DNA of 64,000 bases from the NCBI RefSeq assembly GCF_900626075.1, contig NZ_UYZY01000001.1, forward strand, positions 744,001-808,000. The letters are read 5' to 3'. A model generated the notes under the pieces. The model was given only the letters and a program-made list of their open reading frames with translations. It made no database searches and was not told where the DNA came from. A program made the position numbers and the translations under genes. Positions 54,478 through 64,000 of the stretch are shown one piece after another. Source of the stretch: Clostridium transplantifaecale. GTDB lineage: Bacteria; Bacillota; Clostridia; Lachnospirales; Lachnospiraceae. Position 1 is the first letter of the stretch. Every line of letters starts with the position of its first letter.

Positions 54478-56718
54478 TTAAAGTCTGACCTTACTTCCTT
54501 TTCCGTCCCTCTTTCCTATCTTCAGCCGGTTTAAATGTACCTGCTTTTCTTTGTACATCACGGTCGGCTCGCCGTCTGCGCCCAGGAGATAGACTTCTTC
54601 CAGTTCTTCCCCGCGTCCCAGTTTGATGCCGCGCACGCCCTTGGAGTTCTTTTTCAAGGTTGAAATTTCTTCCAGGTCAAAGCGCAGGAATACACCGTTT
54701 GTGGTCTGCAGGACAGCTTCCGTTTTGCCGTCGGTGAGCTGGATACTGATCACCATATCACCCTCCTGCAGCTTTGTGGCCGCCACCATTCGGTTGTTTG
54801 TCTCGAATTCTTCGCCCGGCACGAGTTTTACCATCGCTCCTTTTGTTGCAAAGAGCAGGCGTCTGCCAAGCAGCGCCGACGCGTTGATGATAAAAATAGG
54901 CCGTTCCTTTGTTCCGTCGAATTTGCACAGATTGTCGATTGGGGTTCCTTTGTCTCTCATCTTTCCGTACGGAATGTCGGACGCCTTTACCTGGTGCAGA
55001 AGGCCTGTGTCCGTAAAAAGACAGATCTTATCGGTATTCAGGCATGGGATGACGTATGGATTCTCCCCGTCTACCGTCTCCTGGTTTCTGTCATAAGTGG
55101 CTTTGTCTATCAGCTTACTGTAGCCGAACCGGTCCATGATAAAGACGACTTCCCGGATTTCCACGGCCGTCTCATCATAGACCGCCTCCTTGCCGTCCTC
55201 GAGCAGGGTTCTTCTCGGCGTTGCAAACTCTGCCTTGATTCCTTCCAGGTCTTTCTTGATCACATCATCCATTGTGATTTTGCTGGAAAGAATTTTTTCA
55301 TATTCCCGGATCTTTTTAAGCGTCTCTTTGTATTCCTTCTCAAGAGCCATAATCTCAAGGCCGATCAGTTTATACAGTCTCATCTCCAGGATTGCGGATG
55401 CCTGTTTCTCGGTAAAGTGAAGCTGTTTTGCGTCCTCCTCAAATCCCGGAACGCGGAATTTAATGTTGGAAATATCGCCGTTCATCAGGCAGGCCTTGGC
55501 GTCCTTCAGGTTTTTTGAGCCTCTGAGGATTGCGATAATCAGATCGATCACATCGCAGGCCTTGATCAGGCCTTCCTTAATCTCCTTCTTTTCCAGCTCT
55601 TTTTCCAGGAGTACGTTGTATTTTTTTGTGTTATTCTCATACTGGAAATCCAGATAGTTTTTAAGGATTCCCTTTAAACTCAGCGTCTCCGGACGGCCTC
55701 CGGCGATAGCCAGCATATTGACTCCGAAGGTGTCCTGAAGCTTTGTTTTCTTGTAGAGGATATTTTTGATTTTTTCTATGTCCGCGTCTTTTTTAAGCTC
55801 TAAGACGATACGGATGCCTTCTTTATTGGACTGGTTGGAAATGTCGACCACGTCGGTGAGCTTCTTGGACTCCACCAGCTCGGCGATGTCTACCAGGCAT
55901 TTGTTGATTCCTGCGCCGATCATCGTGTACGGTATCTCAGTGATAATCAGCTTGTCCTTGTCCACGCGTCTCTTGCCCAGCTCCACTTCCAGCTTTGCGC
56001 GGAGCTTAATGCGTCCGCTTCCCGTCTCATAAATATCCAGAAGCTCACTCTTATTGGCGATGATGCCTCCCGTCGGAAAATCGGGGCCGTGAAGGATATT
56101 TAAAAGCTCTCCTGTCGTGCTGTCCGGATTGTCGATATAAGCCATGACCGTATCGACCACCTCCCCGAGATTATGGGGCGGAATGCTGGTGCTCATCCCT
56201 ACGGCAATTCCCTCTGCGCCGTTGATCAGGAGGTTGGGAACGCGTACAGGAAGAACTTCCGGTTCCTTCTCCGTCTCGTCGTAGTTCGGTACAAAGGCCA
56301 CCGTCTTGTCCAGGTCCTTTAAATATACTTCTTCTGCAAACTTCTCCAGTCTCGCTTCCGTATATCGCATGGCGGCGGCTCCGTCTCCCTCGATGGAACC
56401 GAAGTTGCCGTGGCCGTTGACAAGCGGCATTCCCTTTTTAAAAACCTGGGACATGACAACCAGTGTTTCATAGATGGAACTGTCCCCGTGGGGATGGTAT
56501 TTACCCATCGTGTCACCGACGATACGGGCCGATTTTCTGTGAGGCTTGTCATGCCCCAGACGCAGCTCGCTCATATCATAAAGCACGCGGCGCTGTACCG
56601 GCTTCAGACCGTCCCTTGCATCCGGGATGGCCCTGGCTGTAATGACACTCATGGAGTAGTTCATATAACTGCGCTGCATTTCTTCCGAGTATTCCGTTGT
56701 GATTATCTTCTCAGCCAT
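54478..56718 (-). CDS. parC: Topoisomerase IV / gyrase A-type subunit
   Basis: 746 residues of the type IIA breakage subunit. [13 protein letters not shown] and [23 protein letters not shown] are in the N-terminal winged helix region, and Tyr122-type active-site sequence [10 protein letters not shown] holds the catalytic tyrosine. It is short for GyrA (about 830) and I see no GyrA box (QRRGGKG) in the C-terminal blades, so topoisomerase IV (decatenation) is favoured. It lies 93 bp downstream of the ATPase subunit gene. Confidence 0.9.
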   Translation of the reverse strand: MAEKIITTEYSEEMQRSYMNYSMSVITARAIPDARDGLKPVQRRVLYDMSELRLGHDKPHRKSARIVGDTMGKYHPHGDSSIYETLVVMSQVFKKGMPLVNGHGNFGSIEGDGAAAMRYTEARLEKFAEEVYLKDLDKTVAFVPNYDETEKEPEVLPVRVPNLLINGAEGIAVGMSTSIPPHNLGEVVDTVMAYIDNPDSTTGELLNILHGPDFPTGGIIANKSELLDIYETGSGRIKLRAKLEVELGKRRVDKDKLIITEIPYTMIGAGINKCLVDIAELVESKKLTDVVDISNQSNKEGIRIVLELKKDADIEKIKNILYKKTKLQDTFGVNMLAIAGGRPETLSLKGILKNYLDFQYENNTKKYNVLLEKELEKKEIKEGLIKACDVIDLIIAILRGSKNLKDAKACLMNGDISNIKFRVPGFEEDAKQLHFTEKQASAILEMRLYKLIGLEIMALEKEYKETLKKIREYEKILSSKITMDDVIKKDLEGIKAEFATPRRTLLEDGKEAVYDETAVEIREVVFIMDRFGYSKLIDKATYDRNQETVDGENPYVIPCLNTDKICLFTDTGLLHQVKASDIPYGKMRDKGTPIDNLCKFDGTKERPIFIINASALLGRRLLFATKGAMVKLVPGEEFETNNRMVAATKLQEGDMVISIQLTDGKTEAVLQTTNGVFLRFDLEEISTLKKNSKGVRGIKLGRGEELEEVYLLGADGEPTVMYKEKQVHLNRLKIGKRDGKGSKVRL

Positions 56719-56811
56719 TCTTTATTCTATCTCCTGCAATTTTCTGTTTTCACCGGGTTATCACGGCCGTGTCCGGCCTGATTCGCTGCACGCCCGGCTG
56801 AAGTTCCCCGT

Positions 56812-58731
56812 TTATGCGTCAATTTCCGCCTCATCGGCATGCTCATAGATAAACTGCCGCCTTGGAGGAACTTCGCTTCCCATCAGCATCTCAGTAATCT
56901 CGGACGCCATCCTGGCATCTTCTATCTCAACGCGCTTTAAGATTCTGGTCTCCGGATTTAACGTCGTTTCCCAGAGCTGCTCCGCGTCCATCTCACCGAG
57001 ACCTTTGTAACGCTGCAGGGTAAAGTCGCCCCCGTGCTTCTTTCTGTAACGCTCCAGCGCCTTCTCATCGTAGAGGTACTCCTCCTCCCCCTTCTTCGGG
57101 ATCACTTTAAACAAAGGCGGCATGGCAATATAGACATGGCCGTCGTTGATGAGATCCGGCATAAAGCGGTATAGGAAAGTAAGAAGCAGCGTATCGATAT
57201 GGCTGCCGTCCACATCGGCATCCGTCATCAGGATAATCTTGTTGTAACGGAGCTTGCTGATATCGAAATCATTGCCGTAGCCTTCGGAAAATCCGCAGCC
57301 GAAAGTGTTGATCATCGTCTTGATCTCGGCATTAGCCAGAACCTTGTCCATTGTGGCCTTCTCCACATTCAGGATCTTTCCGCGGATGGGAAGGATTGCC
57401 TGATACTGGCGGTTTCTGCCCATTTTAGCCGAGCCGCCGGCCGAATCTCCCTCAACAATGAAGATTTCACATTTCTCTGCGTCGCGGCTCTCGCAGTTTG
57501 CCAGCTTACCGTTGCTGTCAAAGGAAAATTTGGACTTTGTCAGCATGTTGGTCTTGGCCTTTTCCTCCGCTTTCCTGATCTTGGCGGACTTCTCCGCACA
57601 GGCGATGATTGCCTTCAGCACCTCCAGATTGCGGTCGAAATATAACTGCAGCTCTTCCCCCGTCACATTAAACACGGCTTTCGTACAGTCGGCGCTGGCC
57701 AGTTTTGTCTTTGTCTGTCCCTCAAAAATCGGATCCGGATGCTTGACCGCAATGACAGCCGTCATGCCGTTTCTCGTGTCTGCGCCTGTAAAATTGGAAT
57801 CCTTGTCTTTCAGAATCCCCAGTTCCCTGGCATAACTGTTGATCATTGTGGTAAAACGTGTTTTGAATCCCACCAGATGGGTTCCGCCCTCCTGAGTGAA
57901 AATATTGTTGCAGAATCCCAGCACATTTTCCTCAAATGTATCTACGAACTGGAATGCTACTTCCACCTCGATATTTTCCGACGTCCCCTTAAAATAAAAC
58001 GGTTCGTGGACCGGTGACTTGGTGCTGTTTAACTCTTTTACGTAAGCCAGGATGCCTTCTGGCTCACTGTAGGTGATTTTCTCCGCTTCCCCCGCTCTTT
58101 TATTCTCATAGTGAATCGATAATTTAGGATTCAGGTATGCGGTCTCGTGAAGACGGCTCTTCAGCCAGTCCGCCTTGAAACGCGTCTTTTCAAAGATTTC
58201 TCCGTCGGGCTTAAAGTTAATCCTGGTTCCCGTCTCCCGCGTCTTACCAATAACGGGGAGCAGGCCGTTCTCCAGTTTAATAACAGGGATTCCTCTCTCA
58301 TAGGCATCATGATGGATGCAGCCGTTCTTGTACACCTTCACATCCATATGCTCGGAAAGGGCGTTCACCACGGAAGAACCGACTCCGTGAAGACCGCCGC
58401 TTGTTTTATACGCATTATTATCGAATTTTCCGCCCGCATGGAGGGTGGAGAGTACGATTCTTTCCGCTGAAACTCCCTTTTTGTGCATCTCCACCGGGAT
58501 TCCCCTGCCGTTGTCGCGCACGGTACAGGAGCCGTCCGCCTCCAGAGTGACCCAGATATCGTTACACTCCCCGGCCAGATGCTCGTCCACCGAGTTGTCC
58601 ACGATCTCGTATATTAAATGATTCAGGCCCTTTGTTCCGACACCTCCAATATACATACCGGGGCGTTTGCGGACCGCCTCCAGGCCTTCCAGGACGGTAA
58701 TACTGTCCGCATCATACTGTGTTTTTGCCAT
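56812..58731 (-). CDS. parE: Topoisomerase IV / gyrase B-type ATPase subunit
   Basis: 639 residues. GHKL ATPase motifs are in YEIVDNSVDEHLAG, DNGRGIPVE and GGLHGVGSSVVNALSE. The TOPRIM signature is EGDSAGGSAKMGRNRQ, and the C-terminal has GYGNDFDISKLRYNKI and RYKGLGEMDAEQLWETTL. It hydrolyses ATP to drive strand passage with the gene downstream. The isolated parE-parC pair, not linked to dnaA or recF, also favours topoisomerase IV. SD GGAGG. Confidence 0.92.
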   Translation of the reverse strand: MAKTQYDADSITVLEGLEAVRKRPGMYIGGVGTKGLNHLIYEIVDNSVDEHLAGECNDIWVTLEADGSCTVRDNGRGIPVEMHKKGVSAERIVLSTLHAGGKFDNNAYKTSGGLHGVGSSVVNALSEHMDVKVYKNGCIHHDAYERGIPVIKLENGLLPVIGKTRETGTRINFKPDGEIFEKTRFKADWLKSRLHETAYLNPKLSIHYENKRAGEAEKITYSEPEGILAYVKELNSTKSPVHEPFYFKGTSENIEVEVAFQFVDTFEENVLGFCNNIFTQEGGTHLVGFKTRFTTMINSYARELGILKDKDSNFTGADTRNGMTAVIAVKHPDPIFEGQTKTKLASADCTKAVFNVTGEELQLYFDRNLEVLKAIIACAEKSAKIRKAEEKAKTNMLTKSKFSFDSNGKLANCESRDAEKCEIFIVEGDSAGGSAKMGRNRQYQAILPIRGKILNVEKATMDKVLANAEIKTMINTFGCGFSEGYGNDFDISKLRYNKIILMTDADVDGSHIDTLLLTFLYRFMPDLINDGHVYIAMPPLFKVIPKKGEEEYLYDEKALERYRKKHGGDFTLQRYKGLGEMDAEQLWETTLNPETRILKRVEIEDARMASEITEMLMGSEVPPRRQFIYEHADEAEIDA

Positions 58732-58800
58732 GATATTCCTCCAGATCTGGTATTAATCTGTCTTATTATTACATAAAAAAGTGGGTTTTGCAAGTTTCTT

Positions 58801-58940
58801 AGTTGAGAAACAGGGGGGCTTGAATGGGATGGAAGGTGTTGACGGGAGGTCAGTCCCGGGGTATGAAGCGCATAACGGCGCTTTACACACGTCCCGCCTT
58901 CACGCCGGTAATTCCCCGGATGATGCCCGGAAGCCGGGAC
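58801..58940 (+). repeat. Degenerate relative of the palindromic element
   Basis: AGTTGAGAAACAGGGGGGC at the left, then a GGATGG block and GGTCAGTCCCGGG, ending with CCGGGACGT near 58934. The order and identity of the end block and the TCAGTCCCGG/CCGGGAC arms match the element family, but similarity is low and the middle differs. It lies 70 bp upstream of parE. Confidence 0.45.
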
Positions 58941-58963
58941 GTGGTGTATGAAAAAAATTGTTC

Positions 58964-60052
58964 TTACTGTTTTACGGCTGTTTTTCCCTCAAAGTATATT
59001 CTGTTCTGTTTCACTGCTTCCGAATCGGGTTTGTAATAGGCAGCCAGATCGTTATATCTCGCTGCTTCCACGTATTTCCCCTGGCGGTCCAGGCAGACGG
59101 CCAGTTGAATGGCTGGTACGAACTCGCGGTACTCCGGTTCCACGAAGGCTCCCGGGAGGGGTTCATAGGATGTCTGCATAGCCTGACGGTACCAGTACTC
59201 CGACTGCTTGTAGCGTCCTGCATCCAGGAAGTGTTTTCCGATATCGCAGCAAATCTGGGGTCTGGGGACATCGAGGGAAAAGGTATGGAAAAGTTTTTTA
59301 AGAGCCTCCTCCCCTCTTCCCAGGCCGTAGAGGCACAGGGCGCAGAACCGGCAGGCGTCCACCAGATTTTCAAGCCAGGCCTCTCCCTCCCTGTTTTCCA
59401 GAAACTGATTGAATATTACGACCGCGTCCTCATTTCTCCCGTGGTAATACAGCTCCCGTCCATAGTAAAACTGGTGGCGCGGCTCCAGCTTCTCCCCTTC
59501 CTCTATCATTTTTTCATAGATTTTCAGGTTTCTATCACTGTATTCTTTCTTTATAGAATGATGTTCTATCATTGCGTCGGAATAAATGACTTTTCCCCTG
59601 ACCGTGATCGCCTCATGCACGCGGCCGCTCCAGAGATATCCGTCCTCTCTCCTGAGAAGACGTTCCCGGTCAAATAAAAACGCCGGTTTTCCCCTGTCGT
59701 CAAAAGCAGTTACATACTTCATCATGACAGCGGAATCCGCCGGCGTCAGTTGTTTCTTCAGTTCGTTTATTTTCTTTTGTTCGCTCTCCTGAATCACATC
59801 ATCCGCATCCAGCCACATGCAGTAATCCATGGATGCCTTTGAAAACGCAAAATTCCTTGCGGATGCGAAGTCGTCCTTCCATTCGTAATCATAAATCTGA
59901 TCGGTGTAATTTGATGCAATTTCCTTTGTACCGTCGCTTGATCCCGTATCTACGATGATAATCTCGTCTGCTATCTCCTTTGCACAATCGAGGCAGCGTC
60001 CCAGCACCTTCTCCTCGTTCTTTACTATCATACAGAGACTGACTGTTGCCAT
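58964..60052 (-). CDS. Family 2 glycosyltransferase with TPR-like C terminus
   Basis: 362 residues. The GT2 domain occupies about residues 1-200 (SLCMIVKNEEKVLGRCLD, IIVDTGSSDGTKEIA, WLDADDV as the DxD-type metal site). The remaining ~160 residues are helical repeats (FYYGRELYYHGRNEDAVVIFNQFLENREGE), the build of tetratricopeptide-containing GT2 proteins of clostridia. It is probably a cytoplasmic enzyme acting on surface or protein glycans; acceptor and donor unknown. SD CGGAGGA. Confidence 0.9.
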   Translation of the reverse strand: MATVSLCMIVKNEEKVLGRCLDCAKEIADEIIIVDTGSSDGTKEIASNYTDQIYDYEWKDDFASARNFAFSKASMDYCMWLDADDVIQESEQKKINELKKQLTPADSAVMMKYVTAFDDRGKPAFLFDRERLLRREDGYLWSGRVHEAITVRGKVIYSDAMIEHHSIKKEYSDRNLKIYEKMIEEGEKLEPRHQFYYGRELYYHGRNEDAVVIFNQFLENREGEAWLENLVDACRFCALCLYGLGRGEEALKKLFHTFSLDVPRPQICCDIGKHFLDAGRYKQSEYWYRQAMQTSYEPLPGAFVEPEYREFVPAIQLAVCLDRQGKYVEAARYNDLAAYYKPDSEAVKQNRIYFEGKTAVKQ

Positions 60053-60178
60053 GACAGTCCTCCGGTTCTTTCTTTACTCTACTTTATGATGCGGGAACGG
60101 ATCTGATGTTTCCGTTCATACAGGACATGTTTCCTTTCGTGACTTCATCTGTTTTTTACGGAAATCCCGGAGCATGTT

Positions 60179-60958
60179 TTATCCCAGCGCCACATCCAGA
60201 ATCATCATAATCACAAAGCCTGCCGCGAATCCGATGGTTCCCATGTTGGAGTGTTCTCCCTCGGCCGATTCCGGTATCAGTTCCTCCACTACAACGTAAA
60301 TCATGGCTCCTGCTGCAAACGCCAGCAGATAAGGAAGCACCGGGACAATAAAACGGTACATGGCGATTGTCAGTACCGCTCCCACCGGTTCTACAATTCC
60401 CGACAGCATTCCAAGAAAAAATGCTTTTCCACGGCTGCTGCCGCCCTCGGATTTAAGAGGCAGTGAAATGATCGCCCCTTCCGGAAAGTTCTGTATCGCA
60501 ATGCCGATAGACAGCGCCATGGCGCCTGCTATCGTGATACCGCTGTTCTCTGCCAGCAGTCCGGCAAATACCACGCCGACCGCCATTCCCTCCGGTATAT
60601 TGTGAAGCGTCACGGCCAGCACCAGCATCGTCGTCTTTTTCAGACTGCTCTTTGTGCCCTCCGGTTCGTCGCTGTTCAAATGCAGATGGGGAATCAGCTT
60701 ATCCATCAGAAGCAAAAATGCAATTCCGAACAGGAAGCCAACCGCCGACGGGATAAATGCCAGTTTTCCCATCCCTTCCGACATATCCATGGCCGGTATT
60801 AAAAGCGACCACACCGAAGCGGCAACCATAACGCCGGAGGCAAATCCCAGCAGTGTTTTCTGTATAACGGGTTTTATCTGATCTTTTAAAAAGAACACGC
60901 AGGCTGCCCCTGCCGTAGTACCGATAAAAGGGATCAGTATTCCAGTAAGTATATTCAT
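60179..60958 (-). CDS. ZIP-family metal transporter
   Basis: 259 residues, eight membrane segments. ZIP metal-site motifs are LHNIPEGMAVGVVF and QNFPEGAIISLP. A His-rich loop (LIPHLHLNSDEPEGTK) sits between segments three and four. It resembles the GufA/ZupT branch and probably imports zinc, iron or manganese. SD TAGGAGG. Confidence 0.94.
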   Translation of the reverse strand: MNILTGILIPFIGTTAGAACVFFLKDQIKPVIQKTLLGFASGVMVAASVWSLLIPAMDMSEGMGKLAFIPSAVGFLFGIAFLLLMDKLIPHLHLNSDEPEGTKSSLKKTTMLVLAVTLHNIPEGMAVGVVFAGLLAENSGITIAGAMALSIGIAIQNFPEGAIISLPLKSEGGSSRGKAFFLGMLSGIVEPVGAVLTIAMYRFIVPVLPYLLAFAAGAMIYVVVEELIPESAEGEHSNMGTIGFAAGFVIMMILDVALG

Positions 60959-61129
60959 CTGTTTATCCTCCTATAATTTATGTTACCATTCTCCCACAGT
61001 GAAAAATAGAACAGTAACTAATTTATAACTATGCAGGACTCCCATAGTTATCTCTTGTAATCCGGATATTCCTGTATTTAAAGCCATTATAGCAGATAAT
61101 GATAATGTTTACTAGTATTATTTTTCTCA

Positions 61130-61275
61130 ACAGAGAATAAAGAATACCGCGAGTGGGATTCTTGCGCTGCCGCGCGGTTGCTTCAGCAACTATTTACCTC
61201 TGCGCGGCATGTCATCCTCGCGGAGCGTTTTTTGATTCATAGGACGTAATTTCCTATGAATTAAAAAAATGTCCC
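61130..61275 (-). repeat. Dispersed hairpin repeat, copy 3 (diverged)
   Basis: Arms TTCATAGGA (61236-61244) and TCCTATGAA (61252-61260), then, on the minus strand, CGCTCCGCGAGGATGACATGCCGC, and a terminal AAGAATCCCACTCGCGGTATTCTT block. The blocks match the copies near 18942 and 29411 in order, with changed hairpin sequence but kept pairing. The ~170 bp left of the ZIP gene start (60959-61130) is AT-rich and holds nothing I recognise. Confidence 0.5.
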
Positions 61276-61303
61276 GCGGATTATATCTCCCGCGGGGCAT
61301 TTT
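61266..61303 (-). terminator. Terminator downstream of the PH-domain gene
   Basis: 14-bp stem AAAATGTCCCGCGG with CCGCGGGGCATTTT (one G-T) and a 9-base loop, then TTTTTTT on the minus strand. Confidence 0.75.
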
Positions 61304-61342
61304 CCATATTTTTTATGAAATTCCAAAGGTTCCGGTTCTCTT

Positions 61343-61732
61343 TTATTCGGTATCGAGCCCGTCGTCCTCCTCATCCTGTTCAAAACTGATAAATTCCCTG
61401 GAGGAAACTTTCTTTCTCTGTCTCTCCTCCTCCACAAGACTTGATAATTGCTCCTTGACATCGGAACTGTTCTTCACATTGACCAGTTCAAAGTTCCCGA
61501 GGCTTGAATCACTGGAAACAATACGGATGGTTCCCAGGCCGAACATCCGCTGCAGCAGGCTTCTCTCAAGCCCCAAATCCTTGATGCGGTAGAGGCGCAC
61601 CTCATCCTCCCTCAGATTAAAAATTCCTCTTTTTATAAAAAGTCTGTCCTCGGACATGCTGTACACGGTAAATGTCCAGGGTAAACCGCACCAGAGTCTC
61701 TTTCTGTCCGACCATAAAATTTCTTTTTCCAT
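61343..61732 (-). CDS. Bacterial PH domain protein (YdbS/bPH2-like)
   Basis: 129 residues. A single bPH2-type domain (WTFTVYSMSEDRLFIKRGIFNLREDEVRLYRIKDLGLE) is followed by an acidic, charged tail. No membrane segment is present, in contrast to the usual YdbS/YdbT pairs that span the membrane. The start at 61732 follows AAGGTGA. Function unknown. Confidence 0.8.
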   Translation of the reverse strand: MEKEILWSDRKRLWCGLPWTFTVYSMSEDRLFIKRGIFNLREDEVRLYRIKDLGLERSLLQRMFGLGTIRIVSSDSSLGNFELVNVKNSSDVKEQLSSLVEEERQRKKVSSREFISFEQDEEDDGLDTE

Positions 61733-61811
61733 TTTTATCACCTTTCATGCTGTTTCCTGCCGCCGGTTGCCTGTATCCTGCTTTGAAGGCCGCAGTTTTC
61801 TATTCTATATT

Positions 61812-63086
61812 CTATTGGTTGTAACTTTCCGTATGATTTACTTTTTCGTTATGCTCCACTGCTTTTAATTTTCTCATAAGGGCATAAATCTCTTCTTTTT
61901 CTTCGTTTCTTATGAAAGTTGCCGTTATAAGAAACAGGGACGGACCGGAAACGACCTCACAGACCGCCTGAAATAATGGCTGTCCGTCCTCCTCTTCCTC
62001 ATTCCAGCCGATGCGGACCCGTCCGCCGGGGATATCAAACTCTTCCCTGTCACGTTCGAGGCTGCGCTCGGAAAATTCCGCAGTTCCCTCTCTCCTTTTA
62101 AAACCGCTGACGCGCCATACGGGCTCATCCGTCCCCGGATTCCACCACATGCTGCAGCCTTTCCTGTCTTCATACTCCTCCCACTCATACAGGCAGTTCC
62201 CGGGCAGAGTAATACGCAGATCACCGAAGGCATGTGTCACCGTCCCTTTGCGGTATCCGATTGGAAAGTCCGTCTCCATCTCCTCTGCATCCTCCCCGAT
62301 GACAGGTTTTCTGCCGGCCAGTCCACAGATTTCACGGTAGGAAGACAGGGGCAGGGGGAGGCTGCGATCCAGTTCGGCCGCTCTTTCAAGACAGTCGAGA
62401 ATCCTTTCATTACATTCCCTGTCCTCTTCACTTCTTTCGGATGGGACGAAACAGCAGTCTTCCCACAGGAAATGAATGGCGCAGTTGCGGTAATACAGGG
62501 CGTCTTTTTCCTCGGTGTCCCATATAAAAAAGCGTTCCGCCAGCCAGCCGATGCCATGCTCCTCCACCTGTTCCGTCATTTTCTTTACATCAAAACGGCC
62601 CATCGGCGTGATAACGCTGCCCTTTATCTCATCCGGCTGATACTGATCCAAATCCCAGCAGAGGCAGAAATTGCTGTACTCACCGCCGCGCTCCGCGCAG
62701 TGTCTTTTCAGCGCATTGAGCCAGGGATAAAAATGTTCTCTCTTCATGCGCTCAAAATCACGGTGTCCATAGTATTCCGTATCATCCGACACCTCCAGGT
62801 TTTTAAGCTCCTTTTTCTCCAGTTCATCCAGAAAGCGGACCGCCGCCGCATGGAATCCGGCCCCCGACGGTGTGGAGTAACATTCTCCTGAGATAAGCCA
62901 CCGGCCCATCATGCCGCTTTCTTTCTTCCATTCCATCGTCAGTTCTCCCATGGGACAGAATGAAACTCTCAGCCAGCCGTCATTCACGGTCAGCCCATAT
63001 CCACTGTTCACAGACAGTTCCTTTATTTCATTGATAAGGAACTCTTTTTTTCCTGCTCTGGCAGTGAAGGTCAGTCCGATACTCAT
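61812..63086 (-). CDS. Uncharacterised soluble protein, first of an orphan pair
   Basis: 424 residues, no signal or membrane segment. Conserved-looking stretches are WEDCCFVPSERSEEDRECNERIL and DLRITLPGNCLYEWEEYEDRK; the fold cannot be told. The start codon overlaps the stop codon of the next gene upstream by ATGA (63083-63086), so the two are translationally coupled. The rarity of such acidic protein pairs next to each other suggests a shared complex; type VI or contact-dependent immunity proteins look similar, but no toxin is nearby. Not assigned. Confidence 0.7.
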   Translation of the reverse strand: MSIGLTFTARAGKKEFLINEIKELSVNSGYGLTVNDGWLRVSFCPMGELTMEWKKESGMMGRWLISGECYSTPSGAGFHAAAVRFLDELEKKELKNLEVSDDTEYYGHRDFERMKREHFYPWLNALKRHCAERGGEYSNFCLCWDLDQYQPDEIKGSVITPMGRFDVKKMTEQVEEHGIGWLAERFFIWDTEEKDALYYRNCAIHFLWEDCCFVPSERSEEDRECNERILDCLERAAELDRSLPLPLSSYREICGLAGRKPVIGEDAEEMETDFPIGYRKGTVTHAFGDLRITLPGNCLYEWEEYEDRKGCSMWWNPGTDEPVWRVSGFKRREGTAEFSERSLERDREEFDIPGGRVRIGWNEEEEDGQPLFQAVCEVVSGPSLFLITATFIRNEEKEEIYALMRKLKAVEHNEKVNHTESYNQ

Positions 63087-64000
63087 CTTCCGTCCTCTTT
63101 CCTGCTCAGGCCCACTCCGCTCACATCTCTCCGGAATGAGTGGAATGCCGCTTCCATCTTACGTCTGCTGAATACGGCCGCCGCCGCATCTAAAACCGGC
63201 CGTAAATCCCAGGCCACAAAATCCAGGTATCCATATTCCGTACCCGTAGCCCCGCCGGTAAATGTCACGGCATCTCCTGCTTTGTCCGTAATCTCTTTCT
63301 CTATGCTGTCCCGCAGTTCCAGAGCTTTGCTCCGCTCGTTCCGCTCTAATGGATAGAAGAAAAATCCCGGAACCGCGCCGTCCTGATGAAAATCTTCCAT
63401 AATTCTGTCATCACCGCTGAAATAACCACTTACCACCTCAGGGCAGGTAGTGACCCCCGCGAAGATGTCTTCTCTCAGGAACCATTCCTCTTTCTCACTT
63501 GGCTCCATCGTGTAACATGTATACCAGCCGCACAGTTCCTCGGCCGTGACGGCGCCCCGGCCGTCTATGTACTCCCTCAGATGATCCAGCCGGATCGGAT
63601 CGCCCTCTTTTGGTTCCCCGATTAAATCCAGATATCCGATATAACGGACTGCTGGTATTTCGCCGATTGCCTGATCCAGAAGAATCGCCATCATCGAATA
63701 GGCCTGGTTTTCATTTTCCTTTAAAAGGGGCAGCAGCTTTTCACAGAATATGGAAAGACCTATCTGCTTGTCGTCCAGTTCCTCAATCCAGACCAGAGCA
63801 TCCTCTGTGCCGGCTCCCTGTCCGTACATTCTCAGTTCAAAGCCTTTTGACGGCTGTCTTCCTATCCCGATATTCCAGTTCTCAAATAATTCTTCCGGCG
63901 CATGCTCTTTAAAATAAACGAGCTTTATCAGGCGTGACCGTTCTCCGTCCGGCGTTAGGAACAGTTCGCATTTTTCTCCGTTAAATCCCATCTCAAAGCA
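63083..64000 (-). CDS. Uncharacterised protein, 5' end off the window
   Basis: About 305 residues visible, still open at the window edge (the first ATG at 63991 is not necessarily the start). Stretches such as RYIGYLDLIGEPKEGDPIRL and TGTEYGYLDFVAWDLRPVLD are unusual and I do not recognise the family. It ends with a 4-base overlap of the partner gene. Soluble, no signal seen in what is present. Confidence 0.65.
   Translation of the reverse strand, partial: CFEMGFNGEKCELFLTPDGERSRLIKLVYFKEHAPEELFENWNIGIGRQPSKGFELRMYGQGAGTEDALVWIEELDDKQIGLSIFCEKLLPLLKENENQAYSMMAILLDQAIGEIPAVRYIGYLDLIGEPKEGDPIRLDHLREYIDGRGAVTAEELCGWYTCYTMEPSEKEEWFLREDIFAGVTTCPEVVSGYFSGDDRIMEDFHQDGAVPGFFFYPLERNERSKALELRDSIEKEITDKAGDAVTFTGGATGTEYGYLDFVAWDLRPVLDAAAAVFSRRKMEAAFHSFRRDVSGVGLSRKEDGR

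Noticed and set aside
1..64000. CRISPR arrays, rRNA genes or IS transposases.
   Set aside because: No regular spaced repeats, no rRNA sequence and no transposase motifs were seen.

Overview
The window looks like chromosomal DNA from a gut Lachnospiraceae-type clostridium. Supporting signs are moderate GC, strong AGGAGG ribosome binding sites, ackA-pta next to yceD-rpmF, a solo AICAR transformylase with a separate IMP cyclohydrolase in place of bifunctional PurH, and a class III fructose bisphosphatase. The species is an inference: something near Clostridium symbiosum or Enterocloster. Most genes are housekeeping and read leftwards. No prophage, CRISPR array or IS transposase is visible.

Layout. 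1-3.3 kb: hybrid histidine kinase followed by a truncated diguanylate cyclase. 3.7-5.4 kb: a tyrosine recombinase, a ~250 bp segment flanked by inverted recombinase-type sites and carrying a good leftward promoter, a small orphan gene just beyond it, and the wreck of a SpoIIE-type phosphatase. 5.5-8.7 kb: rpmF, yceD, ackA, pta. 8.9-17.8 kb: tmcAL, a methyltransferase, DUF711 and ACT proteins, a WalJ-like hydrolase, coaE, polA and a zinc-finger membrane protein. 17.9-19.4 kb: an HMGL-like aldolase, a 36-codon gene with a perfect sigma-A promoter, and tRNA-Leu(CAA). 19.5-23.6 kb: two membrane proteins, an AbgB-like amidohydrolase and a divergent LysR regulator. 23.6-27.3 kb: two late purine synthesis enzymes and an antiporter. 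28.4-41.5 kb: lipoprotein, upp, cstA, fbp, a beta-helix protein, topB, a DMT permease, galM and asd. 41.7-51.1 kb: adenine deaminase, a TatD hydrolase and a nucleoside-uptake operon (deoD, ABC ATPase, two permeases, BMP lipoprotein). 51.2-64 kb: an M20 peptidase, an AraC regulator, parC/parE, a glycosyltransferase, a ZIP transporter, a PH-domain protein and two orphan genes, the last cut by the edge.

Two non-coding systems stand out. First, the recombinase, its inverted sites and the enclosed promoter read as a DNA-inversion switch for the small gene at 4895, currently in the OFF orientation. Second, two ~830 bp intergenic elements (27293-28123 and 44471-45300) are each built from two inverted copies of a ~360 bp unit. 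The unit's arms change sequence between copies but keep their base pairing, which points to a selected secondary structure. Two further partial copies (52546 and 58801) also lie just upstream of leftward genes. I do not recognise this family.

Functionally the region covers acetate overflow (pta-ackA), gluconeogenesis (fbp), purine synthesis and salvage (AICAR transformylase, IMP cyclohydrolase, ade, deoD, the Nup/BMP-like transporter, upp for pyrimidines), peptide and amino-acyl use (CstA, M20 enzymes) and DNA topology and replication (polA, topB, parCE).
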